The notes: a model not told the origin generated them from the letters alone. Counted from the stretch's first letter, positions 1 through 7,099 are shown. The stretch is DNA of 8,647 nt from JAICIG01 sp035532215 (GCA_035532215.1 DATKRK010000453.1:1-8647), one strand, 5' to 3'. Program-made: numbers and translations.

Positions 1-924
1 CCGGTGCATACCTGGCTGCCCGATGCGCACGTCGAGGCGCCGACGCCGATCTCGATGATCCTGGCCGGCGTGCTGTTGAAGATGGGCGGCTACGGCATCA
101 TTCGCATCTGCTATCCGATCTGTCCCGACGCGGGCTACGACCTGGCCTACGTCGTCACGTTCATTGGCGTCTTGAGCATGCTCTACGGCGCCTTCGCCGC
201 CTTGGCCCAAAAGGACTTCAAGCGGCTGGTGGCCTATAGCTCGGTGAGCCACATGGGTTATGTGATGCTCGGCATCGGCGTCTGGAGCGCGGTGGCCGGC
301 ACGAACTACAACCCCGAGTATTGGCAGTTGGGCATGAACGGCGCCATGTTCCAGATGATCGCCCACGGCATCAGCTCGGCCGGCATGTTCTTCATGGTCG
401 GCGTGATTTACGACCGCGTGCATCACCGCAACCTGGACGAATTCGGCGGGCTGTTCGCCAAATCGCCCGTCTATAGCGGCCTGGCCTTCGGCATCTTTTT
501 CGCCGGCTTGGGCTTGCCCGGCTTGTGCGGATTCATCGGCGAAGTGTTCGTCACGCTGAGCGTCTGGAACTACTCGCACGCCTTGGCGGTGGTTTCCGCG
601 GCCACGGTGATTCTGACCGCCGGCTACATCCTCTGGACGTTGCAGCGAGTCTATCTCGGTCCGGAATACAAGGGCCCGCACGGCGACCACATCACGCCGA
701 TCACCGGTCGCGAGTTGGCCATCGCCGTGCCGTTGTTGGCGTTTGCTATCTGGTTCGGCGTGTACCCGCAGGCAGTGTTCAGTTACTTGGAACCGAGCGT
801 CAATCAAGAAGTGCGCGAGCTGGCCGACTGGACGCGCGACGTCAAAGAGCCGCGGCTGGCGCAGCAGCGGAGCATTAGCGATCTGGAGACCGTCGGCATG
901 GCCGCTCCGCAGGCGGGCCGCTAA
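1..924 (+). CDS. nuoM: NADH-quinone oxidoreductase subunit M, C-terminal part (5' end outside window)
   Basis: NuoM is one of the three antiporter-like membrane subunits of respiratory complex I and forms one proton channel in the membrane arm. The frame is open from base 1 (CCG GTG CAT ACC TGG), so the GTG at 4 is an internal codon of the family motif P-x-HTWLPDAHVEAPT and not a start. About 307 C-terminal residues are present out of roughly 500 usual. Counting Pro at base 1 as residue 1, the conserved channel residues are visible: Lys27 in AGVLLKMGGYG, Lys74 in KDFKRLVAYSSVSHMGY, His122 in MIAHGISSAGMFF and Glu181 in GLCGFIGEVFV. Several hydrophobic helices follow, then a short charged tail ending at TAA 922-924. 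nuoN follows after 30 bp, the usual nuoM-nuoN order. The identification is secure; only the missing N-terminus limits it. Confidence 0.97.
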   Translation, partial: PVHTWLPDAHVEAPTPISMILAGVLLKMGGYGIIRICYPICPDAGYDLAYVVTFIGVLSMLYGAFAALAQKDFKRLVAYSSVSHMGYVMLGIGVWSAVAGTNYNPEYWQLGMNGAMFQMIAHGISSAGMFFMVGVIYDRVHHRNLDEFGGLFAKSPVYSGLAFGIFFAGLGLPGLCGFIGEVFVTLSVWNYSHALAVVSAATVILTAGYILWTLQRVYLGPEYKGPHGDHITPITGRELAIAVPLLAFAIWFGVYPQAVFSYLEPSVNQEVRELADWTRDVKEPRLAQQRSISDLETVGMAAPQAGR

Positions 925-954
925 CGCTTTTTCGTTTGCAGAAAGTAAGTACAC

Positions 955-2724
955 GTGAGCTTTTACGAACTCATCGATGGTTTGCTGCCCGGCGCCAAGG
1001 CGTCGTGCGCCGGCTTCGCCCCCGAGCTGACGCTCTGTGCGACGATCGTGCTGATGCTGCTGGCCAGATTGCCCGGCTGGGGCCATAAGCTGAATGCCTT
1101 TTATATCGCGCTGCCGGGGGCGCTCGTGGCCTTGTATTATGCGGCGCCGTGGCGGCTGTTGAACGAGCTGCGGGTCGTCGAAAGCGGCTCCTTCGATCCC
1201 GAGCTGTTCAGCGGGCTGTTGGTCTACGACGAGTTGACGGTCTTCTTCCGCGGCGTGCTGCTGGTGTTTGCGGCGCTGTTTCTGGTTTTGACGCGGCTCT
1301 CGGGCATTCCCGACCGCGAAGACAGCCCCGACTTTTACACGCTGATTTTGGGCGGCACGCTGGGCATGTGCATCATGGCCTCGGCCAACCACCTGCTGAT
1401 GGTCTTTCTAGGCGTGGAAATGGCCAGCGTCCCTTCCTACGCCTTGGCCGGCATGCTCAAGGGCCGCCGGCAAAGCAGCGAAGCCGCGCTGAAGTATGCA
1501 ATCTTCGGCGCGGGCGCATCCGGCGTGATGCTCTACGGCATCAGCCTGTTGGCCGGCGCCTTGGGTTCCTGCCATCTGCCGACGATGGCCGCGCAACTCG
1601 CCTCGCTTTCGCCCGAGTTGTTCGCCGAACGGCAAACCGTGCTGATGCTCGGCGGCCTGATGACGGCGGTCGGGCTGGCCTTCAAGCTGTCGGCGTTTCC
1701 CTTCCACTTCTGGTGCCCCGACGTGTTCGAGGGCGCCAGCGCCGAGGTGAACGCCTTCCTCTCGGTCGCTTCGAAAGCCGCCGCGTTGGCGTTGTTGATT
1801 CGCGTGGCGTTGGGCTTTTCGCACGTACCGGCCAGTTATCTTGAAACGGCTGAAGCGACTGAGACTGCGGCGGTAGCTGCGCCCGAGACCGCGAAGTTCC
1901 ATACGGTCGCCTATCGGGCCGCGGAAGAGGCCGCCGAAGCCGAACCGGAAGCCGCCGACGCCGAGAAGCACGCCGCCAAGGATCGAGAGGAAGAACCGCT
2001 GGTAAACGCCCAAGCGGCCTCTCTGGCGGCGCTGGCGCCGGCGCGAAGATACATCGTCGGCCTGGTGACCTTGATCGCGGCCTTGACCTGCACGTTCGGC
2101 AACCTGACGGCTTATGCCCAGACGAATATCAAGCGGCTGCTGGCATATTCGACCATCGCTCACGCCGGCTACATGATGATGCCGGTGGCGGCGGCCGTGG
2201 CCATGCTCGGCGATCGTCCGGTCGAGGCTCAAAAGGCGATTGCTTCGCTGGCGTTCTACGTGGGCATCTACCTGTTCATGAATCTCGGCGCCTTCGCCAT
2301 CGTGGCCTTCCTGCGCAACACGATCCGCAGCGAGGAGATCGCCGACTATGCCGGCCTGATCCGCCGCTGTCCGGGCGTGGCGATCTGCTTCGCGACGATC
2401 CTGATCAGCCTGATCGGCTTGCCTCCGTTGGCCGGTTTCGCGGCGAAATTCGCGGTGTTCGTGTACCTCGTGGCGGCCCAGCAGTATTTGCTGCTGGCGA
2501 TCGCCGGCGCGAACACGGCGATCAGCCTGTTTTATTACCTCCGCGTCGTGAAGGCCATGACGATCGATCCCGAGCCCAAAGACTGTTTGCCGGCCCGGCT
2601 GCCGCTGGTCTCGCCGGCGGGCGTCTATATCGTATTGATTACGCTGCCCGTCGTCGTGCTGGGCGTTTATTTCGACGACCTGAATCGCTGGGCCCAGGCG
2701 GCGGCCCAACACCTGCTCTCTTAA
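955..2724 (+). CDS. nuoN: NADH-quinone oxidoreductase subunit N with an Ala/Glu-rich insert
   Basis: NuoN is the antiporter-like complex I subunit at the quinone-proximal side of the proton-pumping arm. The predicted protein has 589 residues, about 100 more than E. coli NuoN (485). Family residues are present: Glu155 in FLGVEMASVPSYALAG, Lys180 in EAALKYAIFGA, Lys244 in LAFKLSAFPFHFWCPDVF, Lys274 in the following helix (SVASKAAAL) and Lys498 in LAGFAAKFAVF. QTNIKRLLAYSTIAHAGYMM (about 389-408) is the typical helix after the insert. Roughly 14 membrane segments can be read. Much of the extra length is a hydrophilic stretch at about residues 296-362 (nt 1840-2040), rich in Ala and Glu with a Lys/Arg/Glu cluster, placed between the helices matching TM8 and TM9. 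The start is GTG at 955, with only a weak purine-rich ribosome-binding site (AGAAAG) upstream. It is the last nuo gene here, 30 bp after nuoM. Confidence 0.96.
   Translation: MSFYELIDGLLPGAKASCAGFAPELTLCATIVLMLLARLPGWGHKLNAFYIALPGALVALYYAAPWRLLNELRVVESGSFDPELFSGLLVYDELTVFFRGVLLVFAALFLVLTRLSGIPDREDSPDFYTLILGGTLGMCIMASANHLLMVFLGVEMASVPSYALAGMLKGRRQSSEAALKYAIFGAGASGVMLYGISLLAGALGSCHLPTMAAQLASLSPELFAERQTVLMLGGLMTAVGLAFKLSAFPFHFWCPDVFEGASAEVNAFLSVASKAAALALLIRVALGFSHVPASYLETAEATETAAVAAPETAKFHTVAYRAAEEAAEAEPEAADAEKHAAKDREEEPLVNAQAASLAALAPARRYIVGLVTLIAALTCTFGNLTAYAQTNIKRLLAYSTIAHAGYMMMPVAAAVAMLGDRPVEAQKAIASLAFYVGIYLFMNLGAFAIVAFLRNTIRSEEIADYAGLIRRCPGVAICFATILISLIGLPPLAGFAAKFAVFVYLVAAQQYLLLAIAGANTAISLFYYLRVVKAMTIDPEPKDCLPARLPLVSPAGVYIVLITLPVVVLGVYFDDLNRWAQAAAQHLLS
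1840..2040 (+). other. Hydrophilic Ala/Glu-rich insert within NuoN
   Basis: This segment codes for about residues 296-362 of NuoN. It starts with alternating Ala/Glu/Thr, continues through repeated EEAAEAEPEAADAE-like sequence and a basic/acidic cluster (AKDREEE), and ends in an Ala-rich stretch before the next membrane helix. E. coli NuoN has only a short loop here. The sequence could be helical or disordered. Both flanking helices remain intact and in frame, so this is a real insertion and not a frameshift. Confidence 0.75.
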
Positions 2725-2737
2725 GCGCGAGCGGCCC

Positions 2738-2744
2738 ACAGGAG
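2738..2744 (+). promoter_or_regulatory. Ribosome-binding site for the ferritin-like gene
   Basis: ACAGGAG lies 11 bases before the GTG at 2756. It supports this GTG as the start over the in-frame internal ATG codons, the first of which would remove part of the first conserved helix. Confidence 0.6.
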
Positions 2745-2755
2745 CATCGATCGCC

Positions 2756-3187
2756 GTGACTGGCAAGCCTGACTTGATCCTATCGTTGAATCGTTTGCTG
2801 GAGATCGAGTATCGCTCGCTGGCGATGTACCTGGGCGACGCATCGCCCTGGTTCAGCGAGGCGGATGCGAAGGCGATCGAGACGCTCAAGAACATCGCGG
2901 CCGACCAGCAAGCCATGAGCCGCCGGATCGCCGAGTTGATTCTCGATCTGGGCGGCCGGATCGAGCCGGGCGAATACCCGACGCAATTCACCGACACGCA
3001 CTTTCTGTCGCTCGACTACCTGCTCAAGGAGCTGCTCTACTACCAGCGGCAGGATATCGCCGACATCGAGCAGATCGTCGCCAGCCTGGCCGGCCATCGC
3101 GAGGCGCGCGAACTGGCCAAAGAGACGCTGGGCAGCGAACGGGCGCATCTGGAAGCGCTCGAAGCGTCGACGGTTCAGCCCGTCTGA
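2756..3187 (+). CDS. Ferritin-like four-helix-bundle protein
   Basis: This is a 143-residue, mostly helical soluble protein. By eye it aligns with bacterioferritin: LNRLLEIEYRSLAMYL (11-26) matches helix A with Glu18; the helix B region has Asp50-x-x-Ala53 where bacterioferritin has Glu51-x-x-His54; KELLYYQRQDIADIEQI (about 91-107) matches helix C with Glu92; and SERAHLEALE (127-136) gives the helix D Glu128-x-x-His131 pair. Four of six diiron ligand positions are kept, one is conservatively changed (Glu to Asp) and the helix B His is lost. It may bind metal weakly or differently, or keep only the fold; iron storage is not shown. It starts with GTG 31 bp after nuoN and may be read from the same transcript. 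It is shorter than bacterioferritin (about 158). Fold assignment is fairly good, function uncertain. Confidence 0.72.
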   Translation: MTGKPDLILSLNRLLEIEYRSLAMYLGDASPWFSEADAKAIETLKNIAADQQAMSRRIAELILDLGGRIEPGEYPTQFTDTHFLSLDYLLKELLYYQRQDIADIEQIVASLAGHREARELAKETLGSERAHLEALEASTVQPV

Positions 3188-3229
3188 TCGCTTCGTGCTT
3201 CCGTGGTTCCGGGAGCCGATAGAGACGAG

Positions 3230-4003
3230 ATGCCCCAACTCTTCGACACGCACGCGCACCTCGACCAGGGGGAGTTCGACGAGGACCGAGCCGAGGTGCT
3301 CGCCCGGGCCCGGCAGGCCGGCGTGACGACGATCATGGCGGTGGGCGTGACGGCGGCCAGCAGCGCGGCCTGCGTCGCCCTGGCGGCGGCCGAAGAGGGC
3401 GTGTTCGCGGCCGTCGGCATTCAGCCGAACTACTGCGCCCAGGCGGCCGCAGGCGACTGGCGGCAGATCGTCGATCTGGCCGCCGGGCCGCGCGTGGCGG
3501 CGCTCGGCGAAACCGGGCTCGACCGCCACTGGGATGACTCTCCGTTCGACGTGCAGCAGGACTATTTCGACCGGCATCTGCGGCTGTCGCAGCAGACCGG
3601 GCTGCCGTTCATCGTTCACACCCGCGAGAGCGACGCCGACGTGCTGGCCATGCTGCGCGAAGCCCGCTCGCGCGGCCCCTTGGCGGGCGTGATGCACTCG
3701 TTCACCGGCAGCCGCGACACGGCGGCCGAATGCCTGGAGCTGGGCCTGTACGTCAGCTTCGCGGGCATGGTCACGTTCAAAAAGTCCGACGCGCTGCGCG
3801 ACGCGGCGAAGTCGATTCCCGCCGATCGGATCCTGATCGAGACCGACAGCCCTTATCTGTCGCCGCACCCTTTGCGGGGCAAACGCAACGAGCCGGCTCA
3901 TTTGGTCCACACGGCCGAGTGCCTGGCGCGCCAGCGCGGCGAGTCCCTCGACGAGTTCGCCGCCCAAACCACGGCCAACGCCCGCCGGCTGTTTCGCCTC
4001 TGA
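3230..4003 (+). CDS. TatD-family metal-dependent hydrolase (putative DNase)
   Basis: TatD/YcfH proteins are two-metal TIM-barrel hydrolases of the amidohydrolase superfamily, several of which act as DNases. From ATG 3230 the protein has 257 residues, the normal family length. All ligand motifs are visible: FDTHAHLD with His8 and His10, LGETGLDRHW with Glu94, PFIVHTRESD with His130, GVMHSFTGS with His156, and IETDSPYLSPHPLRGKRNEP with Asp206. The GxHPH motif is replaced by GIQPN (63-67). A GTG at 3203 would add nine residues, but the family begins just before FDTHAH, so ATG 3230 is preferred; GGGAG at 3211-3215 is a somewhat distant ribosome-binding site. The gene follows the ferritin-like gene by 42 bp on the same strand. 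Its stop TGA is 7 bp before the first copy of a palindromic repeat cluster. Confidence 0.94.
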   Translation: MPQLFDTHAHLDQGEFDEDRAEVLARARQAGVTTIMAVGVTAASSAACVALAAAEEGVFAAVGIQPNYCAQAAAGDWRQIVDLAAGPRVAALGETGLDRHWDDSPFDVQQDYFDRHLRLSQQTGLPFIVHTRESDADVLAMLREARSRGPLAGVMHSFTGSRDTAAECLELGLYVSFAGMVTFKKSDALRDAAKSIPADRILIETDSPYLSPHPLRGKRNEPAHLVHTAECLARQRGESLDEFAAQTTANARRLFRL

Positions 4004-4010
4004 CGGCGAT

Positions 4011-4409
4011 GGAGGGACGGGCGCCCTCGCCCGTCGTTCATCGAGCCACGAACGCCCCGCCGAGTTTTCAGGGAGGGACGGGCGCCCTCGCCCGTCTGTT
4101 TATTCAGGGAGGGACGCGCGCCCTCGCCCGTCCAGACCGAGTTTTCAGGGAGGAACGGGCGCCCTCGCCCGTCTGTTTATTCAGGGAGGGACGGGCGCCC
4201 TCGCCCGTCCAGTTTATTCAGGGAGGGACGCGCGCCCTCGCCCGTCCAGAAATTTCCTTGAGCGTGCGGTCGACGACAGACGGGCGAAGCAGCCATCCAC
4301 TCCCGAACGCGGATGCAGACGGGCGAGGGCGCCCGTCCCTCCGCAGTTCAATACGGGCGAGGGCGCCCGTCCCTCCGCAGTCAAGACGGGCGAGGGCGCC
4401 CGTCCCTCG
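4011..4409. repeat. Cluster of nine palindromic 25-bp repeats between convergent genes
   Basis: The unit is GGAG followed by a G-rich start and a palindrome, core GACGGGCGCCCTCGCCCGTC, which folds into an 8-bp stem with a CCCT loop. Copies in + orientation are at 4011-4035, 4072-4096, 4108-4132, 4149-4173, 4185-4209 and 4222-4246. Copies in - orientation are at 4318-4342, 4353-4376 and 4385-4409, with a degenerate fragment near 4278-4287. Copies differ by single bases, such as GGAGGAAC in copy 4 and ACGCGCG in copies 3 and 6. The cluster fills nearly the whole gap between the ends of the TatD and histidine phosphatase genes. Its hairpins could act as transcription terminators or mRNA 3'-end protectors for both genes, though no U-tract follows them. 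No gene is seen in this gap. Confidence 0.95.
4061..4212 (+). repeat. Tandem duplication of a 75-bp block (period 77) inside the repeat cluster
   Basis: The block starting CGAGTTTTCAGGGAGG at 4061-4135 recurs at 4138-4212. It contains two palindromic units and their TGTTTATTCA spacer, with two base differences visible. The spacing between matching units is exactly 77 bp (4072/4149 and 4108/4185). This indicates local growth of the cluster by segmental duplication rather than independent insertion of each unit. Confidence 0.88.
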
Positions 4410-4415
4410 ATTCGC

Positions 4416-5054
4416 TTATGCCAAATCGCCGGTCCGCGTGGCCAGTTCGCAATCGGCCGAGCGCAAATGGTCGGTCTGGTTGAGCGTCATCAGTTTGACT
4501 TGCGATTCCCACTCGATGCGGCTGATCGAGCCGTTGTAGAGCATGAACGGATTGCGCTCGGCCGGCGCCTGCAACAGCGCCTTCAAGGCCGCGGCCAGCA
4601 CGCCGCCATGGGCCACGACCGCCACTTGCCGGAACCCCGTCTCGCGAATCGCCTGCATCGCCGCGGCGGCGCGCTGCATCAACTCGCGCCGCGTTTCGCC
4701 GCCGGGGATGCGGTAGTCGGGGTCGCCCGAGCGCCAGCGGGCCGTGGCTTCGGGGTGGACGTCGCCGATCTCCGAGGCCAGCAGTCCCTGGAACACGCCG
4801 ATGTTGATTTCCTTCAAGCGGTCGTCGGTGCGAATCGGCAGCTTCAAGGCAGCGGCCAGCGGCTCGGCCGTTTCCATCGCCCGGGCCAACGGGCTGGCGT
4901 AAATCGCCTCGATCGGCGTCTCGGCCAGCGCGGCGGCCAAGGCGGCGGCGTGCCGCTGGCCGAGCGGCGAGAGCAGCGGCTCGTCGGATTGGCCTTGCAG
5001 CCGGCCCTCCACGTTGTAAGTGCTCTCGCCGTGGCGGATGCAGTACAGAATCAT
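4416..5054 (-). CDS. Histidine phosphatase family protein (phosphoglycerate mutase-like)
   Basis: The 212-residue protein has the histidine phosphatase (branch 1) signature. The catalytic RHGE motif is at residues 7-10 (IRHGESTYNVEGRLQGQSDE), with His8 the phospho-acceptor. Arg58 in YASPLARAMETA, the acidic residue Glu82 in LKEINIGVFQG, and the second histidine His149 in VVAHGGV complete the pocket. It resembles cobalamin/alpha-ribazole phosphatases and GpmB-like broad-specificity phosphatases; no cobalamin gene is nearby, so the substrate cannot be named. ATG 5054 is placed just before the catalytic motif as usual, with only a weak ribosome-binding site. It follows the DUF1501 gene by 52 bp on the same strand and may share its transcript. 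The last codons reach the palindromic repeat cluster, 6 bp away. Confidence 0.92.
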   Translation of the reverse strand: MILYCIRHGESTYNVEGRLQGQSDEPLLSPLGQRHAAALAAALAETPIEAIYASPLARAMETAEPLAAALKLPIRTDDRLKEINIGVFQGLLASEIGDVHPEATARWRSGDPDYRIPGGETRRELMQRAAAAMQAIRETGFRQVAVVAHGGVLAAALKALLQAPAERNPFMLYNGSISRIEWESQVKLMTLNQTDHLRSADCELATRTGDLA

Positions 5055-5106
5055 CCGGCGGTTGTCTCGGTCAAGTCGAGGGATTGAAAAGCTTGCCGAC
5101 CGCCGT

Positions 5107-6564
5107 CTAAGCGAACAGCGCGCTGACCACGTTGCCTTTGACCAACTCGCGGGGCTGGTTCAAATGGTTGTACACGATCGTGCCGGGGTCGATGCCGACG
5201 GCGTGGTAGATCGTGGCCAGAATGTCGGTCGGATGGACCGGGTTTTCCAGCGGGGCCGAGCCGGTCGCGTCCGACTTGCCGTAGACGAAGCCGCGCTTGA
5301 CGCCCGCGCCCGCCACGACCGCCGTGTAGCAATACGGCCAGTGATCGCGGCCGTCGTCGCTGTTGCTGTTGCCCGAGGTGCTCACGCCGCGGCGCGGGCT
5401 GCGGCCGAATTCGCCGATCGCCACGACCAGTGTCTCGTCCAACAGTCCGCGCTGGTCGAGATCGGAGATCAGCCCCGACAGGCCTGCGTCGAGCATCGGC
5501 GCCGATTGGTTTTTCATGCGGGCCGACAGCCCGGAGTGAACGTCGAACGAGTGATTGTCGGAGTTGGCCACCTTGGGCCAGTTGACTTCGACGAACCGCG
5601 TGCCGGCCTCGACCAGGCGGCGGGCCAACAGGCAACTCTGGCCGAAGGTGTTGTTGCCGTACAGCGCCTTGGTCTCGGCCGATTCGGCGCCCAGGTTGAA
5701 CGCCTCGCGAGCCCGGCCCGAAATAATCAGGCTCAGCGCCTTGTCGTAGTATTCGTCGAGATCGTACTTGGCCGTGGCCTTTTCGATGGCCGGCATGCCG
5801 TCCTTGATGACGTCGCGCAGCTTGGCGCGGCGCTCCAGCCGGGCCGACGAAACTTCGGGACGCAGTTGCAGATCGTCGACCTTGATCCGCGACATCTTGT
5901 CCATGTCCATGTCGTCGCCGGCCGGGAACAAGTAGTACGGATCGTAGGCCCGGCCCAAAAAGCCCGCCGTGCCCGCCTTGCCGACCACGTTGCTCTCCTG
6001 CGTCGGCCGCGGCATCATCACGTAAGGCAGCATCGGCGCGGTCGGCGGCTTCAGCCGGATCACGTTCGAGCCCACGTTCGGGTAATCCTTGGGGCTCGGC
6101 GGTTCGAGCTGGCCCGACGGGCTGACCTTGTCGGCCGTGTAGCCGGTGAGCAGTTGATAGTAAGCCGCCGTATGGTTGAACAGCCCGACCGGCGTGTAAC
6201 TGACCGAACGCAGCAGCGTCAGCTTGTCGGTCGCCTGGGCCAGCTTCGGCAGCAGTTCGGTGACTTCGACGCCGGGCGTCTTGGTGGCGATCGGCTTGAA
6301 GACGCTGCGAACGTTGTCGGGGACGTTTTCTTTCGGGTCCCACAGATCGAGGTGGCTGGGCCCCCCTTGCAGGAAGCACAAGATCACGCTTTTGGCCTTG
6401 CCCCAACCGGGGCCGCCCGCGGCGCCTTCGGCCGCAGCCCGCTGGAGGCCCAGCAAACTAGCCAGCGAAATGCCCATCGCGGCCGAGCCGCCGACGCGCA
6501 GAAGTTCACGGCGCGTCACGCCGTCGCAAGTGTCTTTGCCGGCGCGTCCGGGAATTACGAGCAT
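5107..6564 (-). CDS. DUF1501 family protein with Tat signal peptide
   Basis: DUF1501 proteins are exported, sulfatase/alkaline-phosphatase-fold-like proteins abundant in planctomycetes; their reaction is not established. From ATG 6564 the protein has 485 residues, typical for the family. A twin-arginine signal is clear: TRRELLRVG at residues 17-25, a hydrophobic stretch to about 40, then QRAAAEG as a plausible cleavage region. Family motifs follow: FLQGGPSHLDLWDPK (64-78), SCLLARRLVEAGTRFVEV (310-327), DNHSFDVHSGL (336-346), VVAIGEFGRSPR (380-391), GRDHWPYCYTAVVAGAGVKR (405-424) and HPTDILATIYHAVGIDP (444-460). The frame extends to an upstream ATG at 6699, but the GGAGG before 6564 and the fit of the Tat signal favour 6564. 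The cytochrome-domain DUF1549/DUF1553 gene that usually accompanies this family is absent; upstream lies non-coding DNA and repeats. Confidence 0.95.
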   Translation of the reverse strand: MLVIPGRAGKDTCDGVTRRELLRVGGSAAMGISLASLLGLQRAAAEGAAGGPGWGKAKSVILCFLQGGPSHLDLWDPKENVPDNVRSVFKPIATKTPGVEVTELLPKLAQATDKLTLLRSVSYTPVGLFNHTAAYYQLLTGYTADKVSPSGQLEPPSPKDYPNVGSNVIRLKPPTAPMLPYVMMPRPTQESNVVGKAGTAGFLGRAYDPYYLFPAGDDMDMDKMSRIKVDDLQLRPEVSSARLERRAKLRDVIKDGMPAIEKATAKYDLDEYYDKALSLIISGRAREAFNLGAESAETKALYGNNTFGQSCLLARRLVEAGTRFVEVNWPKVANSDNHSFDVHSGLSARMKNQSAPMLDAGLSGLISDLDQRGLLDETLVVAIGEFGRSPRRGVSTSGNSNSDDGRDHWPYCYTAVVAGAGVKRGFVYGKSDATGSAPLENPVHPTDILATIYHAVGIDPGTIVYNHLNQPRELVKGNVVSALFA

Positions 6565-6573
6565 CTTGGCAGG

Positions 6574-6578
6574 CCTCC
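6574..6578 (-). promoter_or_regulatory. Ribosome-binding site fixing the DUF1501 start
   Basis: On the minus strand GGAGG lies nine bases before ATG 6564. It decides the start against the 45-codon longer in-frame option from 6699, whose extra residues would place the Tat motif far from the N-terminus. Confidence 0.75.
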
Positions 6579-6711
6579 GCAGTCGTGGGTGGATTTCGCC
6601 GAACAGACCGTCACTATATCCCCCGGCGAAAGCGAAAGTCAATGTTTCATCAACGTTCGCTGGGAAGTGGGGAACGCGCGTCCAGCTATGCGGCCTCACT
6701 GGACAGCGGTA

Positions 6712-6954
6712 TTATTCCAATAAGACGCGACCGAGAATGCTGAACCGGAGGCGAAAGCTTTCCGACTCAGCAGGATCGAAGTCGAGAAAAGCGAAACCTT
6801 CAATGGTAACCTTTTCAAGACGACGATCCGCATCGGCCGCGTCTGTCTTTTTATAGCGAGCCAAAAGTCGCTGCTTGAAAGAATGGGAGCATCGCCGACG
6901 CTCTGCCCTAGCCGCCCTTGCGGAACAGATCTGGGATAAAACCAGACGTCCGAC
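6712..6954 (-). pseudogene. Possible gene remnant, C-terminal fragment of an unrecognised protein
   Basis: On the minus strand a stop-free frame of about 80 codons runs from just after a TAA at 6955-6957 to a TAA at 6712-6714. Its second half reads like real protein: KKTDAADADRRLEKVTIEG, then FAFLDFDPAESESFRLRFSI and GRVLLE. It has no ATG or GTG start; TTG at 6864 is the only obvious alternative besides an upstream CTG. Codon third positions are about half G/C, unlike the GC3-rich neighbours. I do not recognise the family. It could be the decayed end of a transferred gene, or chance. An overlapping minus-strand frame with an ATG (6696-7016) looks less protein-like. Confidence 0.3.
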
Positions 6955-7038
6955 TTAATCGCGGATTTCACGGCCCAAGCTGCCGCGCGGTCAAAGCGGT
7001 CAAACTTGGCCGGCAAGCCGCCCGCCGTGTCGCCAGCA

Positions 7039-7088
7039 TAGACGCGGCATCCTGCCGCGCGCAGAAAGCGGCAAGGATGCCGCTTCTA
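7039..7088. repeat. Inverted pair of GCGGCATCC-type palindromes
   Basis: TAGACGCGGCATCCTGCCGC at 7039-7058 is matched in inverted orientation by GCGGCAAGGATGCCGCTTCT starting at 7069. Each copy is itself a small hairpin (GCGGCA-TCC-TGCCGC and GCGGCA-AGGA-TGCCGC), and the two arms could also pair with each other across a short spacer. It is unlike the 25-bp family of the tatD region. Confidence 0.8.
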
Positions 7089-7099
7089 CCTTGCGAAAG

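Noticed and set aside
1408..2997. Long - strand open frame opposite nuoN
   Set aside because: It spans two genes on the other strand, is Arg/His/Gln-rich and shows no domain; it is an antisense shadow.
4011..4409. Regularly repeated units that might be a CRISPR array
   Set aside because: The units are strongly palindromic, switch orientation midway, have uneven gaps (about 9 to 36 bp) with repeated spacer sequence, and no cas gene is nearby.
3730..4539. + strand open frame running from inside the TatD gene through the repeat cluster
   Set aside because: It is an out-of-frame reading of TatD and of the repeats (repeating GRAPSPV-like peptides), then antisense to the phosphatase.
6565..6699. 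N-terminal extension of the DUF1501 protein to ATG 6699
   Set aside because: A good ribosome-binding site precedes ATG 6564, and the extension would move the twin-arginine motif to about residue 62, too far from the N-terminus for a signal peptide.
5020..6723. Long + strand open frame opposite the DUF1501 gene
   Set aside because: It is a GC-rich antisense frame with an Arg/Gln/Val-heavy composition and no motifs. The opposite strand has a full set of DUF1501 motifs and a Tat signal.
6696..7016. - strand open frame with ATG start of 106 codons
   Set aside because: It has an unremarkable composition, no motifs, runs through the 9-bp tandem repeat, and overlaps another minus-strand frame that looks more protein-like. 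It was not accepted as a gene.
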